A stretch of 64,000 nt of DNA from Epiperipatus broadwayi (GCA_028023455.1 JAQFVV010006340.1:2745438-2809437), one strand, 5' to 3'; positions 1 to 12,431 are shown, numbered from the stretch's first letter. A program made the numbers and translations. The notes: generated from the sequence alone by a model not told the origin.

Positions 1-1690
1 ACAAATAGGTTAGTTGATTTTCAGCCTGATTTTTAATATATTTATAATCTTATTTAATTATAAATATTACATGAGCGAACCAGCATGTTCAAGCAAAGTG
101 GAGAATACTATTGATAGCAGAGCTGTCAATAATACCCCCAATCAGATTGAGCTATGCAACACATAACACAATCCATTTCCAGATTGTGGCCCACCTGCTA
201 GATTCAACCCCCTATTATTCAAACACTTTATTTTTTTGGAGTAAACCCCGGGCACTAGCTAGTCTAAAACTAACATGTTCAGACAGTAGGATCATAATCC
301 AGCACTTGAAAAATCCCTTAACTAGCTCAGATATTTTTTTAATTCACTTAGTGGTGAAAAGAATTGACTGACAAAATAAAGTTTTAGTTTAAAGACAATT
401 TATTTTAATTAACATTTATTAAACTAATTTTGAATATTTTATAAATCTTATTTAACTGATAACATATGCACATTTTAAATTCACACACTATAATATCTTA
501 TGAGAGAGCATTAAATAATATTTGAAATGCAAAATACAATGAAATCACTATATACTAACACACGAACACACACAACATTTTAAACACACATATTAATATT
601 TCATCTATGTATGCTATAGAATTCTTAAACTTGAATCTTGAGGCTTTATGAATGCGATGGCTACTTTAGAAATAAAAAAATGTTTTTACCTAGGATTTTG
701 AACCTGGATACTTCTTGCTGTTTGCTGCATCTAATGAAGTATTTCTCACTGGTTAGATTTGAAGTTTTCTTGTGGAGATTTGATGCTGATTATTCTGGTG
801 CATTTTCTTTAAGACAATTAAACATTGAGCGGCTTCAGGTTGTCATGCAGGCATCAATTTTATCGGGTAGTTGGCTGTTTTTATCGAACTTCAGGCTAGA
901 GAAAGTCATATGTTTTCTGTGGTTTTAACACTGCATTCTTGATTCTGGATATATAATAAGCTGACTCATATAACTCACTGATAAATTGTACTGAACTGTT
1001 ATCTCAAACACAACTAACTGTCCGATAAAAAATTAACTATTTATACATATGTTGTGTTGTTATTTTGATATCATCCAGCTATATTTATTGTCAAAATTCC
1101 TTTGATAATCTTTTAATTACATGTTTTGGAGATCATTTAATTAGTAGACATGCAAACAAGTTTTTATATTTTTAATTTGTAGCCATCGCTGTGTGTTTTT
1201 TAATTTTTTAACAATCATTTATTTTTAATATTTAATATGCATACATTATATTTGCAGTTGCACACACATATATAATTTAAGATACATTCACTATTTAGTT
1301 TTAAGAAGCCTTTTTTTCTTTAACATAAATAAAAGAGGTTTATGGTTTTAAACTTTACGTTACATTTTAACTAGTAGTAATAAAAAAAACTCTTTAACTT
1401 TTTTTATGAAACTTTTAGTTTGTTTCTACAGCAAACCCCCTCCCCCCTTTTAATTAATTAATTGTAACTTTTATTTCAAGAACTCTTAAACTTTTAACTA
1501 TTTATTTAATGAATAATAATAAGAAAAAACTCTACTTCTTTTATAAAACCTTTAGACTTTTAATCTTATATTTTCTTTGACGAAAGATTTTTTATTTTAA
1601 TAATTTTTTTAAACAAAATTATTATGTGCCAACACAATGTCGGTACAATATATATATATATATATATATTGTAACCGGATATATATATAT
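1..1690. other. AT-rich stretch with no recognised gene
   Basis: No reading frame here resembles a known protein. The only structured part is the right edge, where a TA microsatellite (about 1649-1690) contains an extra copy of the 10-base LTR terminus TGTAACCGGA at 1670-1679, directly before the LTR that starts at 1691. Just upstream, GGTACAAT at about 1643-1650 resembles the same terminus in inverted orientation. This suggests older LTR-end debris in the TA tract. Confidence 0.5.
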
Positions 1691-3799
1691 TGTAACCGGA
1701 CCACCATACAACTCCTTTATTACTTCGGTTGTAACACCTTTCCTGATGAGCATGTTGCAGGAAGGAACTATCAATTGGCATTACCCAATGCAGATGTTAA
1801 CCCCCCCCCCTACAACAATATTTCCTGCTCATCAGAGGATGTAGCACCATAGAGGCTGGAAGCATCTAGACATTTATATGTTTGGTTTTCCAAACTGTGC
1901 CACTAGAGTTCCATCTCACTACAACCTGACTTACCTAGGTCTAGTTATGCCAGATGCAGCTCAGGAGACATGAGATTCTCATGAACAAGTGCACTAACTG
2001 ATGAGTGATGCAATAAAAACAAAATAGAATTGAACAAATGGAGGACTAAAAGTAGTTTTAGGTAACAACTATTTTATTTAACAACTGATAATATTTAATT
2101 CAGAGTTCTACTTAAGAGATTATGTTTAGAAGCAGTTTAATTTAACAATAATTCATTTTCAAATTCACTTATGAGAAGAAGTTTGGAAGCAGTTTAATTT
2201 AACAATAGTTCATTTTCAAGTCCATGCATATTCATGTGAGAATTTATTTTCTATTCACTTATGAGAAGAAGTTTGGAAACAGTTTAATTTAACAATAGTT
2301 CATTTTCAAGTCCATGCATATCCATGTGAGAAGTTATTTTCAATTCACTTATGAGAAGAAGTTTGGAAACACTTTAATTTAACAATAACCCATTTGCAAG
2401 TCTTTCCAATAAAATATATGCAGTCAAGCAGTTATGATTTATACAGCATTTCATTATTTTGAGAATTATTACTGGTTGGTAAACACTTAAACTGGGCAGT
2501 TCTTGGTTTGTGAAGCATTTATCATTTAGTCCAACATAGAGGTATATTCATACACACAAACTTTATTGTTTGATTTAGTTATAAGTAATATGCAATTGAG
2601 CATTTATAATTTAGTCAAATATAGAGCTATATTCATACACACAAACTTTATTATATTATCCAGATAAAAGTAATATGCAGTTGAAGCATTTATGATTTAT
2701 ACAGCATTTAATTATTCTAACATAAATATTTACTTGGTCTGCTGCAAACGTATATTTTTATACATAAATTCATTAGCAGTTTCATTTATACTTTGAAATA
2801 TAGAATACAATTAATGTTTTTGTATTTCTCCATTAATTTTTTTTCTTTTATTAAAAATTTTATCATAGCATTAATAATTGAATTGCTACTATTTTTTATT
2901 CTTACCTTATTACTTGTTGTTTCCTTTCAATACCAATGGGGCTTAATGAATGGCACAGTAGACAGGCTGGAGCTTACTTCGTGGAAGAAGAGAAAAATAC
3001 AGGTCAACTGCCAATGTTATATTGTTTTTTCATGGTTAAGTTTTGATTTTTCTGTCTTGCTTTACTTAGTAAAACTGATAAAAATAAACACTCTGATAAT
3101 CCGAATTTTCCAAATATTTTGTACTTTCTCTGCTTGTTTTATTCAATATGACTTCCAAAAAGAAAAACTACTTAACTGACGACGACGATAATAATAAAAA
3201 TTATTCTCTCTGTCTGATAATCCAAATTTTTCAAGCTATTTATACTTTCTGCTTATCAGAATGGATTCTCTTTACATGATGCCTGCTTTAATTGGTGTTG
3301 GTGGTATGTTTTCGTCCACATTCATGTCATTTCCCCCAGTACATTGGCTATTCCTTTTGGTGGTAGAAGATCATTTTTAATTATCTGGCTATGTGTTTTC
3401 GAATTCCAATTAATTTTACATTTCTTTGCCTAAGGCATTGGCTTACACCTAAGTTATTTTGCCGTACAAATTATTTTTCTGCAATACAAAATAAACTTAT
3501 TTTTTTTAATGATTAAATTTTTTTTTTCTTTTTTACTTTATTGATTTCCTTTTTTGGATTTATGAATTTTAATAAAGAAAGATTTATACTTTCTTTTAAT
3601 TGCAGATTTAACATATTTGTTGTGTTGTTTTTTTATTTTTAATTTGACCAAATCATTCCTGTCAATTTTCATGATTCATTTGTTCCTTTAAATCTTTAGT
3701 TTTCCTCAACCATTATTAAGTCCTTTCTTTTCTAACAACAAATCATGCCAGTCTTTTTAAATGGGGGAAGGGATCTTTTGAATATATATGCATGGAACA
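1691..3799 (-). repeat. LTR (3' LTR in element sense)
   Basis: Begins TGTAACCGGA and ends GCATGGAACA on the plus strand. It aligns over its whole length with 6020-8304 apart from small indels. It carries fewer copies of an internal 90-bp repeat, which explains most of the length difference (about 2109 versus 2285 bp). Adjacent to its inner edge (about 3812-3824) is a C-run that reads as a G-rich stretch on the minus strand, a possible polypurine tract, though not immediately abutting the LTR. Confidence 0.8.
2110..2400. repeat. 90-bp tandem repeat inside the left LTR
   Basis: The repeat contains the words GTCCATGCATAT and ACTTATGAGAAGAAGTTTGG. There are two full units plus one internally deleted unit and a terminal partial unit. 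The sister LTR has about four full units at 6445-6840. Confidence 0.8.
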
Positions 3800-4364
3800 A
3801 TATATCTGTTTCATTACCCCCTACCAAATTTTGGGATGAAATCGCCTGGAAGTACGATTTTATTCCATATACTATACACATCATTTCTCATTACTGCATT
3901 TCCATTGGTTTTAGGTTTGCTGATGAAATGGGTAAAATGAGCTGGAAAAGTGAATACATAAACTGTAGCCCCCAATGCCAGGATAAGTAGATGGCCAAGC
4001 ACAAACTACCAGTATGCACTGCCCCATGATGTCATGAGAAAATATCTCATTTTTAAGCACTACCTCTCTTGTACCTAGAAGGATCATCCAACTAAGAGTA
4101 GGAGCCAGAGAAAAAAACACAATTTGGCACTTAGCCAACCCTGCTCAGCTTCTGTGAGTCTTAGGGGCTATCATTTGGTCTATTCATGAGATGAGGCCTA
4201 TTATATATACATTGCTGGACTACTCTCAGAGCACAACATCCAGGTCTGGATAGTGCCGAGCATATACTTTGGAGCATCATAACACAATACATCCAAGCAG
4301 CTCTGCTCAATCATCCACCCATCTCAACATGAAAACCACAAGTTCATGCATCACTACATCACAC
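3800..4364 (-). other. Internal region of the LTR element, no coding signal
   Basis: Lies between the 3' LTR and the end of the gag-like region in element sense. Short open frames exist on both strands but none resembles a known domain. Base composition is less AT-rich than the LTRs. Confidence 0.4.
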
Positions 4365-5755
4365 TCACAAACTTTTTCCACCAGCTATCTCTATTTTATT
4401 GTTCTGAATTATAACTACAGTTTGGTTTAGGAGACTGAGGATCATGATCAGTTCTCCTATAATACTCTTCTGTATTATGAGGTGACACACTTCTGGATCG
4501 TCTTTTTGTTGGGAGTTTCTCATGCTCAACATCACTGTGGTGGCTTGCTTCTTCACTTCCATATTTTTTGGAGATCCTTGTTACTGTTTGATCTTCTAAC
4601 TACATGGATCCGATATGGACCATGAACACCATCTGTGGATTTTCTCCTGTTCCTCTTCCATGGTGGTACATCATTTTTAGGAATACATAAAAGTTTATTT
4701 TTAAATGGTTCTTCCATCCTAGTAATAATTTTTTTGTATTTATATAAGTTTTTTGTTGCTTAATTTTTTTCACTTCTATAAATTCTAAGTTTTCAGACTT
4801 TTTTTTGGTTTCTTTTCCTGCATCAGCAAGTATATTTTTAATAACTGTTTTTGTAATTTTCTTTATACTCAATTTCTGATTTGAGTTGATTGACTTTTTG
4901 TTTATGGCTTCTGTATATGGCTGAGTACTAACATCCTTTTCTTTCAGATTTATGGTTTCTTTTTCTATCTCTGTTACTATTTCATAGCATATATCAGACA
5001 ATTTTTCTGAAATACTTTCTTCTATATTGGACAGTTCCTTAGTTATATGAAAATTAAGTTTTTGATTATGTTCATTTTCATGTTTTTCATCTTCTTGCAG
5101 ATCAGAAGATTTTAATTTTGCTTTATTAGATTCATTTTCATCTATTTGAAACTCTTTTACTGTGTTTGATACTATTTCAGTCTCAGCTTCCATATATACT
5201 GCTTCTTTTTTGCAATTTTAGAGATATATTCCACAATCAGAAGTTTTCCTGAAGGTGGACTGACAATTTTAATATCACCCTTTGTAATTTCAATTTCTTC
5301 CTTTTTAACAATCTCAAATTTTGCTCCATCAGTAATAGGATATTCAATTTGTGATTCCTTTAAAATATCTTTGGTTGGAAATTCCAAAGTTTTTTTCTCA
5401 TCCAATTTTTTAGACTGAGTTATTTCTTTTATTAACTGGTTGAACGTTTCATTTTGGATTTCAATTATTTCTCTGATTTGTTTTTTCCATTCTCTTTTTT
5501 TTCTTCTCTCCATCTACGCTCTTCTTCTCTTTGTTTATCTCTTTACCTACAATCTTCTTCTCTTTCTTTATCTCTTTGTCTACAATCTTCTCTTTCTTTT
5601 TCTCTTTGTCTACATTCTTTTTCTCTTTCTTTATCTCTTTGTCTACAATCTTCTTTCCTTTGTTTATGGTTTTCTTCTTTTTGTTCTTTCACCATTTCTA
5701 TTAGCTGTCTTAACATGGCTATCTTTTCTGTTTCCTGAAATTCTATGTTCACCAT
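4365..5755 (-). pseudogene. gag-like charged coiled-coil reading region, frameshifted
   Basis: Read on the minus strand, four overlapping or adjacent open segments lie in successive frames (5755-5543, 5513-5172, 5193-4600, 4562-4365). The first starts with a methionine and moves into a Cys/Arg/Gln/Asp/Lys/Glu repeat built on CRQRDKERE, a strong predicted coiled coil. The middle part is Lys/Glu-rich and low in hydrophobic residues. The shift between the first two lies near a run of eight A. A repeat codon pair changed to AGG-TAA gives the first stop. Position directly downstream of the primer site supports a gag role, and no CCHC zinc knuckle was seen. Near 4610-4630 another frame gives the word GPYRI, reminiscent of the GPY/F module at the end of Ty3 integrases, but this is weak. 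The simplest reading is a gag start joined to the far end of pol by an internal deletion. Confidence 0.5.
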
Positions 5756-5999
5756 TTTTTCTTTGTTTTCTGGCTTAGTAAGCTTCTCTCTCCATCCATA
5801 CCATGATTTAACTCCAAGTCTTGGTTATGTGTGTTTTATTCTTTATCTACCATTTATGCCATTCATTTTTATGTTGTTTTTCTTTTAAAATTTTATTTTT
5901 CCACCCCTTTTTGAATAAATCACATCACTGCATCATATGCACTGCTCATATCACAGAATCGTGATCTGCTTATGCCTATGAATAGGCTAGCTAGATAAG

Positions 6000-6017
6000 G
6001 CCCCAAGTTGGGTGCCA
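6000..6017 (-). promoter_or_regulatory. Primer-binding site, tRNA-Lys type
   Basis: The minus strand reads TGGCACCCAACTTGGGGC, two bases inside the LTR edge at 6020. The classic Lys-1,2 site is TGGCGCCCAACGTGGGGC, so 16 of 18 bases match. This is the site where minus-strand DNA synthesis of the element would be primed, and it sets the element's orientation. Confidence 0.85.
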
Positions 6018-6444
6018 AATGTAACCGGACCACCATACAACCCCTTTATTACTTCGGTTGTAACACTTTCCTGATGAGCATGTTGCAGGAAGGAACTATC
6101 AATTGGCATTACCCAATGCAGATGTTAACCCCCCTACAACAATATTTCCTGCTCATCAGAGGATGTAGCACCATAGAGGCTGGAAGCATCTAGACATTTA
6201 TATGTTTGGTTTTTCAAATGGTGCCACTAGAGTTCCATCTCACTACAACCTGACTTACCTAGGTCTAGTTATGCCAGACATAGCTCAGGAGACATGAGAT
6301 TCTCATGAACAAGTGCACTGAATGATGAGTGATGCAATAAAAAAAACAAAATAGAATTGAACAACTGGAGAACTAAAAGTAGATTTAGGTAAAACTATTT
6401 TATTTAACAACTGATAATATTTAATTCAGAGTTCCACTTAAGAG

Positions 6445-6840
6445 ATGATGTTTAGAAGCAGTTTAATTTAACAATAGTTCATTTTCAAATCCATGCATAT
6501 CCATGTGAGAAGTTATTTTCAATTCACATATGAGAAGTTTGAAAGCAGTTTAATTTAACAATACTTCATTTTCAAGTCCATGCATATCCATGTGACAATT
6601 TATTTTCTATTCACTTATGAGAAGAAGTTTGGAAACAGTTTATCTAACAATAATTCATTTTCAAGTCCATGCATATCTATGTGAGAAGTTATTTTCAATT
6701 CACTTATGAGAAGAAGTTTGGAAACAGTTGAATTTAACAATAGTTCATTTTCAAGTCCATGCATATCCATGTGAGAAGTTATTTTCAATTAACTTATGAG
6801 AAGAAGTTTGGAAACAGTTTAATTTAACAATAATCCATTT
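6445..6840. repeat. 90-bp tandem repeat inside the right LTR
   Basis: About four full units of the repeat also present at 2110-2400. Units differ by a few substitutions and small deletions, so the array has changed by unequal exchange or slippage since the two LTRs were identical. Confidence 0.8.
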
Positions 6841-6921
6841 GCAAGTCCTTCCAATAAAGTATATGCAGTCAAGCAGTTATGATTTATACAGCATTTCATT
6901 ATTTTGAGAATTATTCACCAC

Positions 6922-6965
6922 ACATCATCATCATCAACAACCATTACAATCCACTAGGATGAAGG
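6922..6965 (-). mobile_element. Very short 3' tip of an RTE LINE
   Basis: The plus strand reads CATCATCATCATCAACAACC, then ATTACAATCCACTAGGATGAAGG. On the minus strand this is the last 40 or so bases of the LINE at 22958-25795 (ATCTTCATCCTGCAGTGGA, then the TTGATGATG tail). The corresponding place in the sister LTR (about 2467-2482) lacks it. Confidence 0.65.
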
Positions 6966-8304
6966 TTGCCGTAACAACTTAAACTCGGCAATTCTTGGTT
7001 TGTAAAGCATTTATCATTTAGTCTGATATAGAGGTATATTCATACACACAAACTTTATTGTTTGATTTAAATATAAGTAATATGCAATTGAGCATTTATA
7101 ATTTTGTCAAATATAGAGGTATATTCATGCACACAAACTTTATTATATTATCCAGATAGAAGTAATATGCAGTTGAAGCATTTATGATTTATACAGCATT
7201 TAATTATTCTAACATAAATATTTACTTGGTCTGCTGCAAACGTATATTTTTATACATAAATTCATTGGCAGTTTCATTTATAGTTTGAAATATAGAATAC
7301 AATTAACGTTTTCGTATTTCTCCATTAATTTTTTCCTTTTATTAAAATTTTATCATAGCATTAATAATTGAATTGCTACTATTTTTTATTCTTACCTTAT
7401 TACTTGTTGTTTCCTTTCAATACCAATGGGGCTTAATGAATGGCACAGTAGACAGGCTGGAGCTTACTTCATGATTGTGGATGAAGAGAAAAATGCAGGT
7501 CAACCACCCATGTTATATTGTTTTTTCATGGTTAAGTTTTGATTTTTCTGTCTTGCTTTACTTAGTAAAACTGATAAAAATAAACACTCTCTGATAATCC
7601 GAATTTTCCAAATATTTTGTACTTTCTCTGCTTGTTTTATTCAATATGACTTCTAAAAAGAAAAACTACTTAACCGATAATAATAATAAAAATTATTCTC
7701 TCTGTCTGATAATCCAAATTTTTCAAGCTATTTATACTTTCTGCTTATCAGAATGGATGCTCTTTACATGATGCCTGCTTTAATTGGTGTTGGTGGTATG
7801 TTTTTATCCACGTTCGTGCCATTTACCCCAGTTCATTGGCTATTCCTTTTGGCGGTAGAAGACCGTTTTTAATTATCTGGCTATGTGTTTTTGAATTCCA
7901 ATTAATTTTATATTTCTTTGCCTAAGGCATTGGCTTAACACCTAAGTTATTTTTTCTTACAAATTATTTTTCTGCAATACAAAATAAACTTATCTTTTTT
8001 TAATGTTTAAATATATATTTTTTCTTTTTTACTTTATTGATTTCCTTTTTTGGATTTATGAATTTTAATAAAGAAAGATTTATACTTTCTTTTAATTGCA
8101 GATTAAATGTATTTGTTATGTCTTTTTTTATTTTTAATTTGACCAAATTAACTTTCTTTTTTCATTGCTGTCAATTTTCATGATTCCTTTGTTTCTTTAA
8201 ATTTTTAGTTTTCCTCAACCATTATTAAGTCTTTTCTTTTCTAACAACAAATCATGCCAGTCTTTTTAAATGGGGTGATCTTTTGAATATATATGCATGG
8301 AACA

Positions 8305-8305
8305 G

Positions 8306-8339
<34 letters not shown>

Positions 8340-8777
8340 AGCAAAATCTGGCTAACAAAATATTGATGTTTTAAATATTGTATTATATGTCGTTTTTTAA
8401 ACATTTTTTTAAACTTGTTTTTCCTATTGAAATATATATTTTATAAAATCCAAGATGGAAGATATGCAACCATTAATTGTCCAAAAATAATTAAAGGGTT
8501 GGAAACACTATGTTTTAATCTGGGGAAGGTATTTTTAATTAAAGTTTTTACTTAAAATAAAAGGGGATTAAGATTAATGATTATACTTTTGTTATAAACA
8601 TTGTTGTCAAATTTATTTCTAATCTGGAAATAGATTTGAATTTATTTTTGGACATTGTCTTATGTTGTATCTTCAAAAACAATCGATAAAGAAAAGGTAA
8701 GAATTTTTAAGATCAGAGATTAGATTTTAAGCTAAAACTAAGTAATTAAAAGCATTCTTCAAATACCTGTGCAGGAG
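8305..8777. other. TA tract and AT-rich spacer
   Basis: A short TA microsatellite abuts the LTR element at about 8309-8336. The rest shows no gene, repeat or structured RNA signal. Confidence 0.5.
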
Positions 8778-9063
8778 TATAAAATGGCCTGATTTTAAAT
8801 CACCAACAGATTAGCTACTATTGAATGCAATATGCAGTTAACATAACCCACACGGGTTTGAAAATTTAAAAAACAATGATTGAGTAGTAAACCCATTCTG
8901 TGAAGATCATCTTCTGCTGCCATAATATCCTACTGCCGTGAAATGAAGAAAAGCCTAAAAAGAACTTTGGAATGCTGATCAGAAACTCGCTGTCACCAAG
9001 AAGAATTCACATGGATCCATTAAATGCCCTACTTTGAAGAATGGACTCTTAAGACTGTGCCAG
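8778..9063 (+). promoter_or_regulatory. Possible TATA promoter with a non-coding first exon
   Basis: TATAAAAT at 8778-8785 is followed by a stretch less AT-rich than its surroundings, ending CCAG|GTAAAT at 9060-9069, a good splice-donor context. The start codons in the segment lead only to short frames, so any transcript would be non-coding at its 5' end. It could equally be part of an unrecognised repeat or a chance match. Confidence 0.2.
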
Positions 9064-9737
9064 GTAAATTATTTCAAACCACCACCATTGAAACTAAATC
9101 TAGCTTGCCTAACTAGTCTCAAACTCTACTATCAATTTCTTCTAATGTATAATTTAAATTTGTAATCTTTCTAATATGCAAATTGCTCTCAAATCTTTCT
9201 ATAAATTTAATTCTCTCACATATGCTCTAATGGTCTTTAGCTCTGGTGTGGTAATTTATTTATATGTATGTTTTTATTATTAATATGCCAATCACAAGCA
9301 ACCTAATGAGTTGAATTTCTAAAATTTCTTCTTTTAAGTAATCCTTCATAAATTGAGATTATTAACATTCCCTTAGAACATAATGCATTATTAATTAATA
9401 TGCTCACCAGATTGTTTTTCGAATCAACATTTTTAGGTTTGTTTTTAGTATAAAATTTGTTATTTTTTTTACTCTGGATTCTACCCAGGGAATCCAGAAT
9501 TTAGGCTAATTAATGCTCTGAAACTTATTTATTTTATAATTGTTATTTATTCAATTCAGAAAAAGGGACTTATTATTTGTTTTCTATATAACTGCTAGTC
9601 TTTTTATATACTCTTAAAATATCAAATACAGTACTTAAATATTCCAGTTATTATAAAATCAATGAAGGTGGGATGGATTTATTTTAAATAGCAGAAAAGG
9701 AGGGGGTCAAATCTTAATGTATATTTTATCAAATGAA

Positions 9738-9805
<68 letters not shown>

Positions 9806-10342
9806 TAGTGGCATAGCATATTATTTAAAAATTATAGTATTCGAACAAGGGTCATCTATTTTAAAGCAGTAAATTATATTTTATGTTGTTAGTGACATTC
9901 ATCCATACTGTCTTACTGACATTTGGCTCATTTTCATGAATTATATATATTATCTGCTTTTAATCTAATCTGGGGCTTGCAACAAGATCAAACCCTTAGA
10001 TTTCTTATTATGTCCTGTCCCATGGTGACTTATTCCATATAAAAAGATCCCTGGTGTTGATTCCAGTAAAGTCCTGGCACATGCTATGCGTATCCACTTT
10101 TTTCATAAAAAAGGCCTCTTCCATTGGATATATCAGTAAAAGTCTGGGCCATGTCATGCCATCCCACTTTTCTCTTAGCACTGCTCTAGAAAAGGGGGTG
10201 TTAGATTTAATTTTTTGTCTAGAAGCACGACCTTATCTTTGAGTTCTCTGCCTAGGTTGTTATCGCCTCTTATTCATATTATTATTTCTTTTGCTTATGA
10301 CCCAATTTTAGTGCTGTAATATTACTGAAATTGTGCTCTGCT

Positions 10343-10408
<66 letters not shown>

Positions 10409-11384
10409 AAATAGACTAGCTAGATTAATTACTAATATTGTTTAAGTTTTTTATACACCCACATCATAATTTATTTCTGTATTTAAGAGTATCTGCCTTG
10501 GGGAAAATCAAGCATTCTATCTTTTAAATGTTTTTTTTTCAATAAATATTTTGTCATAAAATTATATGTAATTTTAAAATGAGTTTTATTTATTTTCACA
10601 ACCGTAATGGCATGAAATTGTGTATATTATATCTGTAATGAATCCCAGAACACTCCCCGAAATAATGTTAGTCACCACATTTCAGAACCATAACCCAAAC
10701 TGTTAATAAGCAATTTCATGTAAATTCTTTCTAATAATTGATTGACATCTTAATATTGGACCCACCAAAGATGTGTGTTTATTTATAATATATTACTTAG
10801 CTAATAAACAGCATACAAGAAATATAGCATGAATGACAATATATAATTATCTATTGTTTGTTGGACCGTTTGCTCATTCACGCACACGCTAATGTATATA
10901 ATTAAATCATAATGTATAATAAGTTGTCATTATATTAAACTATATTTTTGTCTAACCTGCTTGAGTAGTTTGAATTTTTTTTTCTCCACTTCCAAATGTA
11001 CAGCCATGCATAAACATATTTTAGTTTAGACATAGTTAATAGATGTCTCATTGTCTTCTCCACGTTGCTAGTGGGCCGGATTTAAAATTAATTTTCATGT
11101 GCCATCATTATAATGTTATCCATTAGGTGTTTGATTTGGGGCTTAGAGAGTGAGTTTGAATCCAGCTTAGTCTCTAACCTAAATCTCAGGCTTAACTGAG
11201 TTTGAAGTACATTTTGTGAGTTCCAGCTCATGTTAGATGGATAAAAATGTTTTGATGGGTACAATATGGATCTATTTATTTATTATCTATCTGTCTATTT
11301 ATCCATTTTGATATATGTTTATGTATCTAATTATCTGTCTGTTTATCTATCTAGCAATTTATCTATCCATCCATCTATTTTATC

Positions 11385-11481
<97 letters not shown>

Positions 11482-11702
11482 TGTCTGTCTAAATAGTAGA
11501 TTATCAAATATAAAATAAATTATCCAGAAATCTAATAAAAAATAAATGATGTCTAATAAAAAAAAAAGCGTTTATATAATGTTTAGTTTTATTCTATTTT
11601 TTAACAAACTCATAAAAACTCTCATAAAGTATTATAACTAAAAGTATACTTTTTTAATGCAATTTATTTTACTTATAAAACAAAATTAATTATAATTCTT
11701 AC
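9064..11702. other. Gene-free AT-rich region with three TA microsatellites
   Basis: Contains (TA)n at about 9741-9802, 10347-10404 and 11393-11480. A weak 80-bp direct repeat sits at about 10060-10190, with two versions of GTCTGGGCCATG / GTCCTGGCACATG. Downstream exons of the minus-strand sushi gene would be expected to its left, but none is recognised here. Confidence 0.5.
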
Positions 11703-11915
11703 CAAAAGATGGGCAAACAAGTTCTTCTGTCGTTGACCAAGATGCATTAGTACAAATACTAGTCACAGTAGAATTTGAATTATAACATGTGAATTTTTTT
11801 TTAGTATTTTCAAAAACATATTCACCTTCTTTTATTATTTCAACTTGCGGATACACAAAGTCTTGTCGGAATGTAATGTAACTATATGGCATAGGATCAT
11901 TAGTAACCAAACATC
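11703..11915 (-). CDS. Sushi/CCP-domain exon C of an extracellular-type gene
   Basis: Minus strand: acceptor ...AATTAG before GATGTTTG and donor TTTTG|GTAAGAA after it. The 213-nt exon (71 codons) starts and ends in phase 1, the usual arrangement for shuffled sushi modules. The reading frame begins with Cys and gives an EGEYVFENTKKKFTCYN centre, an SICTNASW stretch, and ends LVCPSF. This matches the sushi pattern of four cysteines with a Trp between the third and fourth. NST and NAS are potential N-glycosylation sites. Sushi modules bind proteins or glycans in complement factors, adhesion proteins and receptors. It follows exon B after a 118-bp intron. Whether the gene is secreted or membrane-bound cannot be told from these exons. 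Confidence 0.85.
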
Positions 11916-12033
11916 CTAATTATATATATAAAATGTTATAGGAAATCTATTTTATATATATAAAATGTTATAGGAAATCTATTTTAAAAATCATAATTAT
12001 TTCATTAAAAAAAAAACACCAACAAACACTTAC

Positions 12034-12255
12034 GAAATGGAGGACAATCTAATTCTGGCATATCTGTCCAATACCCATTAATACATTGACTTGAAACTTG
12101 ATACCTTGTTTTAAAACATATTACATTTTGCAAAGAACCATGTGGAAGATAGTCACCCTTTTGCACTGTTTCAAGAGGCTTGTAGTATGGATGAATCTGT
12201 GAAAACTTTTTATAATCTTTAGAATTTGACTCCAGATTTAAAGTAACACGGCAGC
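12034..12255 (-). CDS. Sushi/CCP-domain exon B of the same gene
   Basis: Minus strand: acceptor ATATAG before GCTGCC and donor CATTTC|GTAAGTG. The 222-nt exon (74 codons) has phase 1 at both ends and its last base joins GA of exon C to make an Arg codon. The frame begins CRVTLNLES, then GDYLPHGSLQNVICF, then SSQCINGYWTDMPELDCPP: four cysteines with the conserved Gly-x-Trp before the last, a clear sushi module. Multiple-of-three length and symmetric phase mean it could be skipped or duplicated without breaking the frame. Confidence 0.9.
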
Positions 12256-12269
12256 CTATATATATAAAA

Positions 12270-12431
12270 TTAAGAGCTGCTAATAAGCTATAAACAAGCT
12301 TTTTTTAATAATAAATGCTACTACAAGACAAGGTATTCAAATGATCTTTATCTAGGATTGTCATAAAATAAAAAAAGATTGTTTAGAGCTTATTAGCATG
12401 CTCTTACTTTTACATATTTGTAAATACAAGC

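Larger units (their letters stand above)
1691..8304 (-). mobile_element. Non-autonomous LTR retrotransposon with 2.1-2.3 kb LTRs
   Basis: Two long direct repeats (1691-3799 and 6020-8304) with TG...CA ends flank a 2.2-kb internal region. Just inside the right-hand repeat, read on the minus strand, is an 18-base primer-binding site that matches the common tRNA-Lys primer site at 16 of 18 bases. This fixes the orientation as minus: the 5' LTR is on the right. The internal region holds only a broken gag-like, charged coiled-coil reading region. No protease, reverse transcriptase, RNase H or integrase domain is visible, so the element would depend on proteins made by a relative. The Lys primer site fits Ty3/gypsy-like elements, but the family cannot be named. 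Insertion was next to a TA tract, so target duplications cannot be resolved. Confidence 0.8.
6020..8304 (-). repeat. LTR (5' LTR in element sense)
   Basis: Partner of 1691-3799, with the same TGTAACCGGA and GCATGGAACA ends. It carries about four units of the 90-bp repeat (6445-6840) and a roughly 60-bp segment at 6917-6975 that is absent from the other LTR and matches the 3' tip of the RTE LINE found elsewhere in the window. Confidence 0.8.

Noticed and set aside
1738-1765. CTGATGAGCATGTTGCAGGAAGG in the LTR as a hammerhead core
   Set aside because: GCA/TGC could pair as stem II, but AGGAAGG does not supply GAAA and no stem I/III partners were found. The sister LTR gives the same answer.
2793-3179. 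128-codon plus-strand frame
   Set aside because: It lies in the left LTR, antisense to the element, and indels in the sister LTR break it. Hydrophobic content reflects T-rich sequence.
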